A DNA stretch of 64,000 bases from Verrucomicrobiales bacterium (GCA_015075445.1 JABTUJ010000008.1:124001-188000), one strand, 5' to 3'; shown: positions 36,561 to 46,308, counted from the first letter of the stretch. Translations and numbers: made by a program. The notes: generated from the sequence alone by a model not told the origin.

Positions 36561-38087
36561 TCCGGATGACATCGTGCTCGAAGCCCGGGGCATCTCGAAG
36601 GCCTTTCCCGGTGTGCAGGCGCTGGAGGGGGTGCATCTCACGCTGCGGCGCGGCCGCCTCACCGCCCTGCTGGGCGAGAACGGCGCGGGCAAGTCCACGT
36701 TGATGAACATCGTGGCCGGCGTGTTCCCGCCGGATGCCGGCGTGCTGCGCCTGGCGGGCCGCGAAGTGCGCTTCGCCAATACGCGCGCGGCGCGGGACGC
36801 CGGATCGCCATGATCTTCCAGGAGCTCAACCTGATTCCGCACCTGACGGTGGCGGAGAACATCTTCCTGGGCGCTGAACCGTTGACTCGTTTGGGGCTCA
36901 TGGACAGCACGGCCATGAACCGGCGCGCGGCCGAGTTGTTGCAGCAGCTCGACCTCGAAGTGCCGCCCGCGACGCCGGTCGAAAGCCTGCGGGTGGGCGA
37001 GCAGCAAGTGGTCGAGATCGCGCGGGCCATCTCCGGTGAGGCGCGTGTCCTCATCATGGACGAGCCGACGTCGGCATTGAGCGAGCATGAGGTCCGGGTG
37101 CTGCACGGGCTGATCCTCGACCTGAAACGGCGCGGGGTGGCCCTCGCTTACATCACCCATCGACTTGAGGAGCTGGACCGCATCGCCGATGACGCCATGG
37201 TCATGCGGGACGGACGGGTGGCCGGCGAGGCGCCCTTCAAGGACCTGACCCGCGAGCGGATCGTGCGCTGGATGGTTGGACGGGACGCGAGCGAGGGGTA
37301 TGCGCGGACACCGGTGCCGCTGGAGGACGAGGCGTTGCGTGTGACCGGCATTTCCCTGCGCCATCCGGAGCGGCCGGACGACTGGTTGTTACGGGACATC
37401 TCCTGGACGGTCCACCGCGGCGAAGTGCTGGGCATCTTCGGCCTGATGGGCGCCGGACGGACCGAACTCCTCGAGACCTTGTTCGGGCTGCATCCGGAGT
37501 CGGCCGGCGGCGAGATCCGCATCGCCGGGCGCGCTGCCCGCATCACGTCTCCCGCCGCCGCCATCGCGCACGGGCTGGCGCTGGCGCCCGAAGACCGCAA
37601 GCGCGAGGGGCTGGTGCTCGAGATGAGCGTCGGCGAGAACACCAGCCTGGCCAGCCTGCGCCAGGTGACACGGTTCGGCTGCGTCCGCGACCGTGCCGAG
37701 CGCCGGCACATCCAGCGTTTCCTCGAACGCTTTCGCGTGAAGACGCCGTCGCTCGATCAGTGCATCCGCCATCTCAGCGGCGGCAACCAGCAGAAGGTCA
37801 TTCTCGGCAAATGGCTGGCCACCCAGCCGAAGGTGCTGCTGCTCGATGAGCCCACCCGCGGCATCGACGTGAACGCCAAACGGGAGATCTGCGCGTTGCT
37901 GGACGAGCTCACCGCCGCCGGCTTGGCCATCGTCCTCGTATCGTCCGAACTGCCCGAGATTCTGGCCATGGCCGACCGCATCGTGGTGCTTTGCGAAGGC
38001 CGCCAGACCGCCCAGTTCAGCCGCGCCGAGGCCACCAGCGAACGGGTGATGCAGGCGGCGCTGCCCCGGGCCAAGGAGGCGGCATGA
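36553..38087 (+). CDS. Sugar ABC transporter ATPase, RbsA type, with one frameshift
   Basis: Two abutting frames form one RbsA-type ATPase of about 511 residues. Frame one (36553-36813) has LEARGISKAFPGVQALEGV and Walker A LGENGAGKSTLMNIVAG, then ends ARDAGSP. Frame two picks up at 36810 with MIFQELNLIPHLTVAENIFL, the normal continuation. Inserting one C near 36803 (GCCGGC-ATCGCC) would restore ARDAGIAMIFQEL. The rest is complete: VGEQQVVEIARAIS, VLIMDEPTSALSE, second domain GLMGAGRTELLETLFG, LSGGNQQKVILGKWLA and LLLDEPTRGIDVN. A single missing base, either a mutation or a reading error. Confidence 0.9.
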
Positions 38088-39064
38088 ACCGGACAGGGGT
38101 CCAAGGCCGGCCAGGACTGGCGCGCTTCCAGTCCCTCATCGCCCTGGCGCTCATGGTCCTCGTCATGAGCCTGCTCTCGGACAAGTTCTTCACACCGGAA
38201 AACGGCTGGAACATCCTGCGCCAGATTTCAGTGAACCTGTGCCTCTCGATTGGCATGACGCTGATCATCCTTTCGGGAGGGATTGACCTGTCCGTGGGCG
38301 CGATTCTGGCCCTGGCGGGCGCGGTGGCGGCCGGCGTGTTGAAACACGGGCTCGCGCTGCCGCTGCTGGACGTCCTGCTGCAGTTCACCCTCTTTGGCGC
38401 CGTGCTTGCCGGCGTGCTGGTGGGCCTGGTCTGCGGTTGGTTCAACGGCTTCGTCATCACCCGTTTCAAGCTGCCCCCGTTCGTGGCCACCCTGGGCATG
38501 TTCAGCATCGCTCGTGGCCTGACCATGCTGTGGACCGGTGGTTTCCCCATCACCGGCTTGGGCGCGGGGTTCGGCTTCATTGGCACGGGGATTCTGCTCG
38601 GTGTGCCGATGCCGGTGTGGATCACGGCGGCGCTGGTCGCGGCCTTCGTGCTGGTCACCCGCAAGACCCCGTTCGGCCGCTACCTCCACGCCGTCGGCGG
38701 CAACGAACGCGCGGCGCTGCTCAGCGGCCTCCGGGTGCAGCGCGTCAAGCTGCTGGCCTACACCCTCGGCGGCGGCCTGGCCGGCGTCGCCGGTCTCATG
38801 GTCACCGCCCGCCTCGATTCCGCCCAGCCCAACGCGGGGCTGGGCTACGAACTCGATTCGATTGCCGCGGTGGTGATCGGCGGTACCTCGCTTTCCGGCG
38901 GACGCGGCTCGGTGCTGGGCACGGTGCTGGGCTGCCTGATCATCGGGGTGCTGAACAACGGACTCTTCCTCTTGAACGTCTCGCCTTTCTGGCAGCAGGT
39001 GGTGAAGGGTTTGGTCATCCTCGCCGCCGTCGCCATCGACAAAATGAACGCGCGCAATGCGTAA
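38084..39064 (+). CDS. Sugar ABC transporter permease, RbsC family (second importer)
   Basis: A 326-residue permease starting at ATG 38084, overlapping the ATPase stop (ATGA). About nine membrane helices. Landmarks are MTLIILSGGIDLSVGAILAL, NGFVITRFKLPPFVATLGMF, HAVGGNERAALLSGLRVQRV and VIGGTSLSGGRGSVLGTVLG. As the only permease gene of this importer it should form a homodimer. It overlaps the next gene (DUF1593) by eight bases, extending the operon. Confidence 0.93.
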   Translation: MNRTGVQGRPGLARFQSLIALALMVLVMSLLSDKFFTPENGWNILRQISVNLCLSIGMTLIILSGGIDLSVGAILALAGAVAAGVLKHGLALPLLDVLLQFTLFGAVLAGVLVGLVCGWFNGFVITRFKLPPFVATLGMFSIARGLTMLWTGGFPITGLGAGFGFIGTGILLGVPMPVWITAALVAAFVLVTRKTPFGRYLHAVGGNERAALLSGLRVQRVKLLAYTLGGGLAGVAGLMVTARLDSAQPNAGLGYELDSIAAVVIGGTSLSGGRGSVLGTVLGCLIIGVLNNGLFLLNVSPFWQQVVKGLVILAAVAIDKMNARNA

Positions 39065-40505
39065 ACGCCTCCCTCCCATGATGCCCAAATCCCTCCTTGC
39101 CTTGATCCTGGTCGCCGGCTGTGCCTGGGCTGCCCTGGCGCAGGTTGATCGACAACGCGTCTTCGTCCTCACCGACATCTCGAACGAACCGGATGACGAG
39201 CAATCCCTGGTGCGATTCCTTGTCTATGCCAACGAATACGCGGTCGAGGGACTCGTGGCCACGACCTCCACCTGGTTGCGGAACACGACGCGGGTGGACT
39301 TGATCCATCGCCAGCTCGACGCCTACGCGCAGGTGCGCCCGAACCTGCTGCGGCACGCCTCCGGCTTTCCGCCGGCCGAATCGCTGCGTGCCGTCACGGC
39401 GGTCGGCCAGCCGGCCTACGGCCTGGCCGCCGTCGGCGAGGGCAAGTCCACCGCCGGCTCGCGCCTGCTCCTGGCCGCCGCGGACCAGGCCGATGAACGG
39501 CCGCTCTGGGTCAGCGTCTGGGGCGGCGCCAACACCCTCGCCCAGGCGCTCTTCGACGCGCGCCGGGAACGCGCGCCTGATGCCCTGAAAGTGCTCGTCG
39601 GCACACTGCGCGTTTACACGATCTCGGACCAGGACGACGCCGGCCCGTGGCTGCGACGCGAGTTCCCGGACTTGGTCTACATCGTGAGTCCCAGCACTGC
39701 GGACTGGAAGGAATACTGGCGCGCGACGTGGACAGGGATCAGCGGCGACCGGCATTACCGGAACGGTCCGGGCCACCAATTCGCGCTCGTGGACAACCCG
39801 TGGCTGGAGGAGCACATCATCAACAACCACGGCCCGCTCGGGGCTCTCTATCCCAGGCTGGAATACATCATGGAGGGCGACACCCCGTCCTTCCTCGGCC
39901 TCATCAACAACGGCCTGGGCTGGCACGTCAGCCCGGCCTACGGCGGCTGGGGCGGTCGCTACGCGCTCTACCAGGCTTACGGCGAGACCCGCCCCATCTG
40001 GACCAACAACCAGGACAGCCGCGACACCGTCACCGCCGACAACGGCCAGACCGAATGCACGGACATGGCCACGATCTGGCGTTGGCGCGAGCCTTTTCAA
40101 CACGATTTCGCCGCCCGCATGGACTGGTGTGTGAGGGACGATTTCAAGCAGGCCAACCACAACCCCCTCGCCGTGCTCAACGGCGATACGACGAAGCGTG
40201 TGCTGGAGATCACGGCCAGGCCCGGTGAGACCGTGACCCTCTCCGCCGAGGGCACGCGCGACCCGGACGGCCACGAGGTGGAGGTGCGGTGGTGGATCTA
40301 TCCCGAGGCCAGCAGCCTGCGCGACGCCAAGGGCCAGCGCTTTCCAGAGAACGTCACCCTGAGCGCCACGCGCGGGCTGAGCACCAGCCTGGTGGCCCCG
40401 GCGGTGAAGAAGCCGGAGACCCTCCACATCATCCTCGAAGTCGAGGATCGCGGCACGCCCAGCCTCTTTGCCTACCGGCGGGCGGTGCTGACCGTCCAGC
40501 CGTGA
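39057..40505 (+). CDS. Exported DUF1593 protein with C-terminal Ig-like domain
   Basis: A 482-residue exported protein (start 39057; 39078 is an alternative) with signal LLALILVAGCAWAALAQ. The N-terminal 300 residues have a nucleoside-hydrolase-like fold signature: FVLTDISNEPDDEQSLVRFL with the Asp cluster that binds calcium and ribose in that superfamily, then GLVATTSTWLRNTTR and PLWVSVWGGANTLAQAL. The last 110 residues (VLEITARPGETVTLSAEGTR...) form an Ig/cadherin-like domain usual for DUF1593 proteins. Likely hydrolyses a glycosidic or nucleosidic bond in the periplasm or outside; substrate unknown. Overlaps the permease gene, so it belongs to the sugar operon. Confidence 0.86.
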   Translation: MRKRLPPMMPKSLLALILVAGCAWAALAQVDRQRVFVLTDISNEPDDEQSLVRFLVYANEYAVEGLVATTSTWLRNTTRVDLIHRQLDAYAQVRPNLLRHASGFPPAESLRAVTAVGQPAYGLAAVGEGKSTAGSRLLLAAADQADERPLWVSVWGGANTLAQALFDARRERAPDALKVLVGTLRVYTISDQDDAGPWLRREFPDLVYIVSPSTADWKEYWRATWTGISGDRHYRNGPGHQFALVDNPWLEEHIINNHGPLGALYPRLEYIMEGDTPSFLGLINNGLGWHVSPAYGGWGGRYALYQAYGETRPIWTNNQDSRDTVTADNGQTECTDMATIWRWREPFQHDFAARMDWCVRDDFKQANHNPLAVLNGDTTKRVLEITARPGETVTLSAEGTRDPDGHEVEVRWWIYPEASSLRDAKGQRFPENVTLSATRGLSTSLVAPAVKKPETLHIILEVEDRGTPSLFAYRRAVLTVQP

Positions 40506-40531
40506 CCCTTGAGCAACGCTGCCCGCGAGCC

Positions 40532-41659
40532 ATGATTAAACCAGCGATCATGAAACCACACAGCCTCCAGATGAAATCGCGCCAGGAGGCGTCCCCCCGC
40601 GCTGGTTCCCCGGGGCCAGCGATGGCCCTCCCCAGCCGGTCCCGGGCAAAGCGCCCCTCGCTCCGTCCGGCGGGCCGGGTTGCGGTGCTGCTGCTGGCAA
40701 TGGCGCGCACGCTGATGGCGGGCGCACCGGCCGCACCAGCGGCCCAACCCCCGGGGGGCGCGCTGGCCGGGGAGCGCTTCCGCGTCATCGTTTCCACGGA
40801 CATCGGGGGTTCGGACCCGGACGATTTCCAGTCCCTGGTTCACTACCTGGTGTATGCGGACCTGTTCGACACTGAGGGGTTGATATCCTCGCCTCCCCAC
40901 GCCGGCCGCCACCAACACATCCTTGAGACGCTCGACGCGTACGCCGCGGACTATCCGCGGCTCCAACAGCACTCCGACCGTTTTCCGACCCCGGACGCGT
41001 TGCGGGCGGTCACCCGGCAGGGCGCGGTGGACGCGGCGCCGCCGACGGGTTACTCCACCCCCACCGAAGGCTCGCGGTGGATCATGGAACGCGCCCGCGC
41101 CGACGACCCGCGTCCGCTCTGGATTTTGGTGTGGGGCGCGATCACCGACGTGGCGCAGGCGCTGCATGACGATCCCGGGATTCAGCCGAAACTGCGCGTG
41201 TACTTCATCAGCTCCTGGAACCGGCGCCTGGATCAGGCGGCGCGGGATTACGTGGTGCAGCAGCATCCGGACCTGTGGCTGATCGAGGCGGAGACGACCT
41301 TCCGCGGGATGTATGTCGGCGGCGAACAGGCCGGCGACCTGGGCAACCGCGCGTTCCTCGCCCGGCACGTCCGCGGTCACGGCGCTCTCGGCGACCTCCT
41401 CGTGGCGAAGAAGGCGGACCTGAAGATGGGGGACACCCCCTCCGTGCTCTACCTGCTTCGCGGCGACGCCGAAGATCCGACCGGGGCAAGCTGGGGCGGC
41501 GCGTTTGTGCGGCCGGCCCCCGCGCGCCGCTATTGGACGGACCATCCCGACCCGGCGCTCCGTGAGGGGGATTTCGCGGGGGCCAAGACCGTGAACCGCT
41601 GGCGCGAGGGGTATCTGCGGGACTGGCAGCAACGCCTGCAATGGCTCAAAGTGCCGTGA
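40532..41659 (+). CDS. Exported DUF1593 protein, shorter paralogue
   Basis: A 375-residue paralogue of the previous gene without the Ig-like tail. Start 40532 (MIKPAIMKPH), or 40571; a basic stretch leads into the signal VAVLLLAMARTLMAGAPAAP. The nucleoside-hydrolase-like block is RVIVSTDIGGSDPDDFQSLV, followed by VYADLFDTEGLISSPPHAGR, PLWILVWGAITDVAQAL and KMGDTPSVLYLLRGDAED, which align in order with the first copy. The Asp positions differ slightly (IGGSDPDD versus ISNEPDD), so substrates may differ. Tandem paralogues of DUF1593 next to a pentose importer suggest release of a sugar from an extracellular precursor. Confidence 0.84.
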   Translation: MIKPAIMKPHSLQMKSRQEASPRAGSPGPAMALPSRSRAKRPSLRPAGRVAVLLLAMARTLMAGAPAAPAAQPPGGALAGERFRVIVSTDIGGSDPDDFQSLVHYLVYADLFDTEGLISSPPHAGRHQHILETLDAYAADYPRLQQHSDRFPTPDALRAVTRQGAVDAAPPTGYSTPTEGSRWIMERARADDPRPLWILVWGAITDVAQALHDDPGIQPKLRVYFISSWNRRLDQAARDYVVQQHPDLWLIEAETTFRGMYVGGEQAGDLGNRAFLARHVRGHGALGDLLVAKKADLKMGDTPSVLYLLRGDAEDPTGASWGGAFVRPAPARRYWTDHPDPALREGDFAGAKTVNRWREGYLRDWQQRLQWLKVP

Positions 41660-41811
41660 CGCCGCTCACGCCATGGCCCTGTTGCTCACCAGTCCCGCAT
41701 TCGAGGTGCTCCGGTCCAAACCCGTCACGACGCGCCGACGGGGGCATTCGTCGGGGACCTTCCCAGAGCGTCGCGGCCATTGGCTGGGATCGGCGCGCAG
41801 ACACCTTCCCA

Positions 41812-42525
41812 ATGAGCACACCCCTCGCTTCTACCGCCGTCGCCGGAAACATCCTGGTCTCGGACTTCGACGGCACGATCACCCGGTTCGATTTCTACGA
41901 TCTGGTCAGCCGCGCGTACCCGGAAATCGCCGGGGGCTTCTGGCAGCAATATGAGGCCGGTGAGATCACCCACTTCGAAGCGCTGCGCCGCATCTTCGCC
42001 GGCATCCGGGCTCCGGAAGCGGAGTTGGTCGCGATCCTTCGCGAGATGGAAATCGAGCCTCGCTTGGCCGAGGCGGTGGCGCTGTTGGAGCAACGGGGTT
42101 GGAGGATCATCGTGGCCTCGGCAGGCTGTGATTGGTACATCCGGCGGCTGCTCGCGGAGGCTGGGGTCGGTCTGGAAGTGCACGCCAATTCCGGCAGCTA
42201 CTCCCCGACCACCGGCCTGGCCATGCGGCTGCCTGACCCATCACCGGTCTTCTCCGCTGAATTGGGCATCAACAAGGTGGCCGTGGTGCGCGAGGCCATG
42301 AAGATTGCCTGTGGTGTGGCGTTCGCCGGCGATGGCCGACCCGACCTTGCTCCGGCGCTGCTGGTCCGACCGGAGTTGCGCTTTGCGCGAAAATGGCTGG
42401 CCCGGAAACTGACCGAGATCGGCGAAGCGTTTCAACCGTTTGAGTCCTGGCTCGACATCGCCGTGGCGCTGACGAACCCAACCGGGGTTTCTCACAGCGA
42501 AATCCTGGGTCGGGAGCAGCCATGA
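41812..42525 (+). CDS. HAD-superfamily phosphatase (MtnX-like, subfamily IB)
   Basis: A 237-residue cytosolic phosphatase. Start at 41812 (MSTPLASTAV). Motif I is SDFDGTIT (Asp18 and Asp20), motif II is in IIVASAGCDWYIRRLLAEAG, motif III Lys lies in LGINKVAVVREA and motif IV in VAFAGDGRPDLAPALL. The overall layout matches MtnX/phosphoserine-phosphatase-like HAD enzymes with a small helical cap after motif I. It ends in an ATGA overlap with the glycerol-1-phosphate dehydrogenase gene, so the two act together; a phosphorylated three-carbon or sugar alcohol is a reasonable substrate guess. Confidence 0.82.
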   Translation: MSTPLASTAVAGNILVSDFDGTITRFDFYDLVSRAYPEIAGGFWQQYEAGEITHFEALRRIFAGIRAPEAELVAILREMEIEPRLAEAVALLEQRGWRIIVASAGCDWYIRRLLAEAGVGLEVHANSGSYSPTTGLAMRLPDPSPVFSAELGINKVAVVREAMKIACGVAFAGDGRPDLAPALLVRPELRFARKWLARKLTEIGEAFQPFESWLDIAVALTNPTGVSHSEILGREQP

Positions 42526-43568
42526 AGAACACATCCGTCGAGATCCCCACGCTGGTACGCCTGAAGCCTGGAGCGCTGGACCGGCTGGGTCTGTACTGCC
42601 GCCGCGCGGAGCTTCCCCGCGTGGCCCTGCTGACGAGCCAGGGCCTGCCCGCCGTGATTCTCGATCGGGCGCAGGCTTCCCTGGCAGCCGAGCGGATCGA
42701 GATCGCGCACCGGTGCGAGGTCGAATCCTCCAGCTACGAGCATGCCCAGGCGATCTTTCAGTCGCTGCCGACGAACACGTGCGCGCTCCTCGGCCTGGGC
42801 GGGGGCAAGGCCCTGGACGTGGCCAAGTATGTGTCGTTCCAGACGCGTCTGCCCTACTTCGCCGTCCCGACCTCCCTTTCCAACGACGGCTTTTGCAGCC
42901 CGCAATCCAGCCTCACGCTGCGGGGCCGGCGCCGCTCGCTCCCCTCGGCCATGCCGTATGGCGTGGTGGTGGATACGGAAATCTGTCTCAACGCGCCGCA
43001 CGTTCTTTGGTGCGCCGGCATCGGGGATTCCGTCGCCAAGATCACGGCGGTCTTCGATTGGAAACTCGCCTTCCACGCGCGCGGCACTTCGGTCAACGAC
43101 TTCGCCGCTTTGCTCTCGGATGCGACCGTGTTCCAGCTCATGGCCAATCCGAGGCGTGATCTGCAGGGCATCCACCTGCTTGCGACCGCGCTGATGCTGA
43201 ATGGCATCGCCATGGAGGTGGCTGGTTCGTCGCGGCCCGCCAGTGGCAGCGAGCACCTGATTTCGCACGCGCTCGACGGCATCAACCCCCGGCCGCGGTT
43301 GCACGGCCTGCAAGTCGGTGTCGCCACTTATCTGGTCAGTCAGTTGCAGCACCACCGCACCGAGAGCATCGCCGCGCTATTCGGCGCCACCGGCTTCTGG
43401 GAGGAAATCCGCCGCGATCCCTTCAGCAAGGCGGACTGGGTGGCCGCCTTCCGCGCCGCGCCCGGCATCAAACCCGGCTTTTACACGGTCCTGTCTGAGC
43501 GGGATTACACCGACGACCTCCTGCGCATCGTCGAGACCGATCCCCGACTCGAGGGACTTCTCATCTGA
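42522..43568 (+). CDS. sn-Glycerol-1-phosphate dehydrogenase (AraM/EgsA family)
   Basis: A 348-residue NAD(P)-dependent enzyme of the iron-alcohol-dehydrogenase superfamily that reduces dihydroxyacetone phosphate to sn-glycerol 1-phosphate. Seen are the nucleotide motif LLGLGGGKALDVAKYVSF, VPTSLSNDGFCSPQSSL, the metal-ligand region WCAGIGDSVAKITAVFDWKL (Asp) and SGSEHLISHALDGI (His), and a second His in RPRLHGLQVGV. Bacterial homologues (AraM of Bacillus) lie in arabinose operons. Transketolase and aldolase steps elsewhere in this region yield triose phosphates, so the coupled HAD phosphatase could finish conversion to glycerol; this is inference. Confidence 0.87.
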   Translation: MKNTSVEIPTLVRLKPGALDRLGLYCRRAELPRVALLTSQGLPAVILDRAQASLAAERIEIAHRCEVESSSYEHAQAIFQSLPTNTCALLGLGGGKALDVAKYVSFQTRLPYFAVPTSLSNDGFCSPQSSLTLRGRRRSLPSAMPYGVVVDTEICLNAPHVLWCAGIGDSVAKITAVFDWKLAFHARGTSVNDFAALLSDATVFQLMANPRRDLQGIHLLATALMLNGIAMEVAGSSRPASGSEHLISHALDGINPRPRLHGLQVGVATYLVSQLQHHRTESIAALFGATGFWEEIRRDPFSKADWVAAFRAAPGIKPGFYTVLSERDYTDDLLRIVETDPRLEGLLI

Positions 43569-43727
43569 TGTCGAGACCTCATGAATACTCCCTCCACTGG
43601 ATCCGCCGTCGAGCACCCTGGGACATTCCCAACCCACGCCCTGGTGCCGAAGCGAGCCGCCCACCCCAAAACGCCCGCGCGGCCCTCCGCACCATCCACC
43701 CTTGAAGACCATCAAACATTGCTCGCC

Positions 43728-46140
43728 ATGAAGACCCTCCGCACCCTGCTCTTGCTGGCCAGCCTCACGCTGGCGGCACACGCCGCTGAACGCTGGGGCG
43801 TTCTTGAACTCAACCTGCCAGGGCCCGCCACGGGCAATCCCTACCTCGACGTGCAGTGGTCCGCCACGTTCGCGCAAGGAGAGGCGCGCATCCAAGTGCC
43901 CGGCTTCTGGGACGGCGGCGGCACGTACAAGGTGCGCTTCAGCCCGCCAACCACCGGCGAGTGGCGCTACGAAACCCACAGCGCCACGCCGGAATTGAAT
44001 GGCAAGACCGGCACGCTCACCGCCACCGCGCCCACCGGCAACAACCACGGGCCGGTCGAGGTCTTCGACACGTTCTATCTGCGGTATGCCGACGGCACGC
44101 CGTATCACCAATTCGGCACCACCTGTTACGCCTGGACGCATCAGCCACGGGACCTGCAGGAGCAGACGCTCCGGACGCTGGCCGCTTCGCCCTTCAACAA
44201 GATCCGGTTCTGCGTGTTCCCCAAGAGCTACGCCTACAACAAAAATGAGCCGGAGTTCTTCGCCTTCCAGAAGGGCGCGGACGGCCGATTCGACTTCCAC
44301 CGGCCCGTCCCGCGTTCGGCGGCACATTTCAACGCATTCTCGGTTTGCGGGAACTCGGCATCGAAGCGGACGTCATCCTCTGGCATCCCCGACCGCTGGG
44401 GTTTTGCCGACCTGAGCGATGAGGAGGATGATCGCTATCTGCGCTACTGCATCGCGCGGCTGGGGGCGTTCCGCAGCGTCTGGTGGTCCTTGGCGAACGA
44501 ATACGATTTCATGACCGGGGCGGCCCAGGGCCACCGCGGCAGCAAGCAATGGGAGGACTGGGACCGGTTCTTCGCGATTCTGCAGGCGGAGGACCCGCAC
44601 CAGCGGTTGCGCGGCATCCACAACGGCAGCAAATGGTGCGACCACGCAAGGCTGGGTGATCACGCCAGCCTCCAGACCTCCGACATGAACAGCGGTCTCA
44701 GCTTCGCCACCGGTATCGAAGCCGGTCCTCTACGACGAGTGCCGCTACGGGGCAACATCCCGCAGGGGCTCGAGCAGCCTCACCGCGCGGAGATGACCCA
44801 GAGATTCTGGCTCGGCACGATGAGCGGCTGCTATGTGGGGCATGGCGAGACCTACCGGCATCCCGAGGATCTCCTGTGGTGGGCCAAGGGCGGCGTGCTG
44901 CGCGGCGAAAGCCCCCAACGCATCCAGTGGCTCCAAGACCTCATGGCCCAGGCGCCGCCCTTCCACGAACTCCAACCGCTCGGCGACACCCAGGGCCGGT
45001 TCGTGCTCGCCCGGCCCGAGACCTTCTATCTGGTCTACAGCGTCAACACCCGACCCCAGACGATCGCCCTGGCCGGCGCCCGCCCCTACAAGGTGGACCT
45101 GATTGATCCGTGGGCCATGACCGTGGTCCCTGCCGGCACGGCGCGGCCCGGCACGTTCACCGTGACGCCGCACCGGGTCGACCTGGCCTATCGATTCACC
45201 CCCTACGCTCCGGGCGAACCGCTCCGGCCTGAGGCGCGCATCGAGGCCGCACCGACGGAAGGCATCCCGCCGATGACGGTCACGTTCAAAGCCGTCACCG
45301 ACGCCGCGCGGGCGGAGTGGGATTTCGGGGACGGCGCGACGGCCACGGGCCGCGGAGTCACACACACCTTCACCCAACCCGGTGTGTACGCGGTCACTGT
45401 CAAGGTCACCGATCAACGCGGCAGCATGGCGGTCGCGGCCACCGAGGTCGTCACCGACCACGACGTGAGCCAGCCGATCGTGCGGGCGGGCTTTGCCACG
45501 GGGGAACGACCGGCGCTGAAGCTCCACGGCACGGCCAGGCGCGGCGCGGATGGCACGCTGGGGTTGCCCGACGGCGCACCCTGGGGCTGGGTGCAAGCCT
45601 CCGGGGAACCGCTCCCTGAACTGCGTGGGCTGCGCTCCCTTACCATGCTGGGCTGGCTGAAACCCGACAGCCTCCAGATGGGCAGCGGTGGCAATCGCAT
45701 CGTGCATTGCCTGAACCGGGACCACTCCGGTCTGGACCTGGTTTGCCACACCGATGGCCGCTTGCGCCTGGCGATCAACGAGTGGCCTGACGGCATCCGC
45801 AATGACAGTTCCCCCGGCAAACTGCGAGTGGGCAAGTGGACCTTTTTCGCCGTCACTTACCACGCGGCCGGTTCTGGCGACAACGTGAGCTGTCTTTCCA
45901 GTCCGCCGCTGGACGCCCGGCGCCACCACTGTCATCCTGGACCGTCAGACGGCCTATCACGCCGGCCCGGTGGGCACGGACCTTGGACCGCTGACCCTCG
46001 GCAACTGCAACGACACCATGCGCAGCTACGGCCTTGACCGCCAGTTCCGCGGCGAAATCCGGGCGCTGCAGCTCTTCGGCAGCCGCATCGGCGAGCGCGG
46101 GGCGCTGGGTCTCGACACGATCCGTGCCCTCGTCCCCTGA
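43728..46140 (+). CDS. Exported DUF5060/DUF4038 glycosidase-like protein with PKD and LamG-like domains, frameshifted
   Basis: A secreted protein of about 800 residues. Start at 43728 (MKTLRTLLLLASLTLAAHA, signal peptide). Domains in order: DUF5060 beta domain (WGVLELNLPGPATGNPYLDV...), TIM-barrel DUF4038-like part (LRYADGTPYHQFGTTCYAWT, VWWSLANEYDFMTG, FWLGTMSGCYVGHGETY), a PKD domain (ARAEWDFGDGATATGRGVTH) and a LamG-like end. Three places are out of frame: near 44325-44390 the block LRELGIEADVILWHP and near 44700-44790 VSKPVLYDECRY read in another frame with later return, and after about 45910 the C terminus (TAYHAGPVGTDLGPLTLGNC ... DTIRALVP) continues in a shifted frame to 46140. Likely an endo-acting glycoside hydrolase if intact. 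Confidence 0.82.
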
Positions 46141-46292
46141 ACCTGAGGCTCGTTTTGCTCCTGGCCTTGGACCTTTGGGCGCCGCCTCTAGCCTTCCCCA
46201 GGACGTGACGACTCGGCCCCGCCTGGTACGCTGCACCGATGCGAGATCCCCCGGACATTCCGGAAGCGACCTGCCAACAACGGCCCGGCTTC

Positions 46293-46308
46293 TGATGTCT
46301 TGACATCA
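46293..46308. promoter_or_regulatory. Palindrome and -35-like box upstream of vapB
   Basis: TGATGTC-TT-GACATCA is a perfect 7-bp inverted repeat centred 34 bases before the vapB start. It overlaps TTGACA (46300-46305), a perfect -35 hexamer; the matching -10 is weak (AAGATG at 17 bases). A palindrome on the promoter is what is expected for VapBC autoregulation. Confidence 0.55.

Noticed and set aside
36553..38087. Programmed frameshift in the second RbsA gene
   Set aside because: No slippery heptamer or downstream pseudoknot is apparent, and many other genes in the window show similar unprogrammed breaks.
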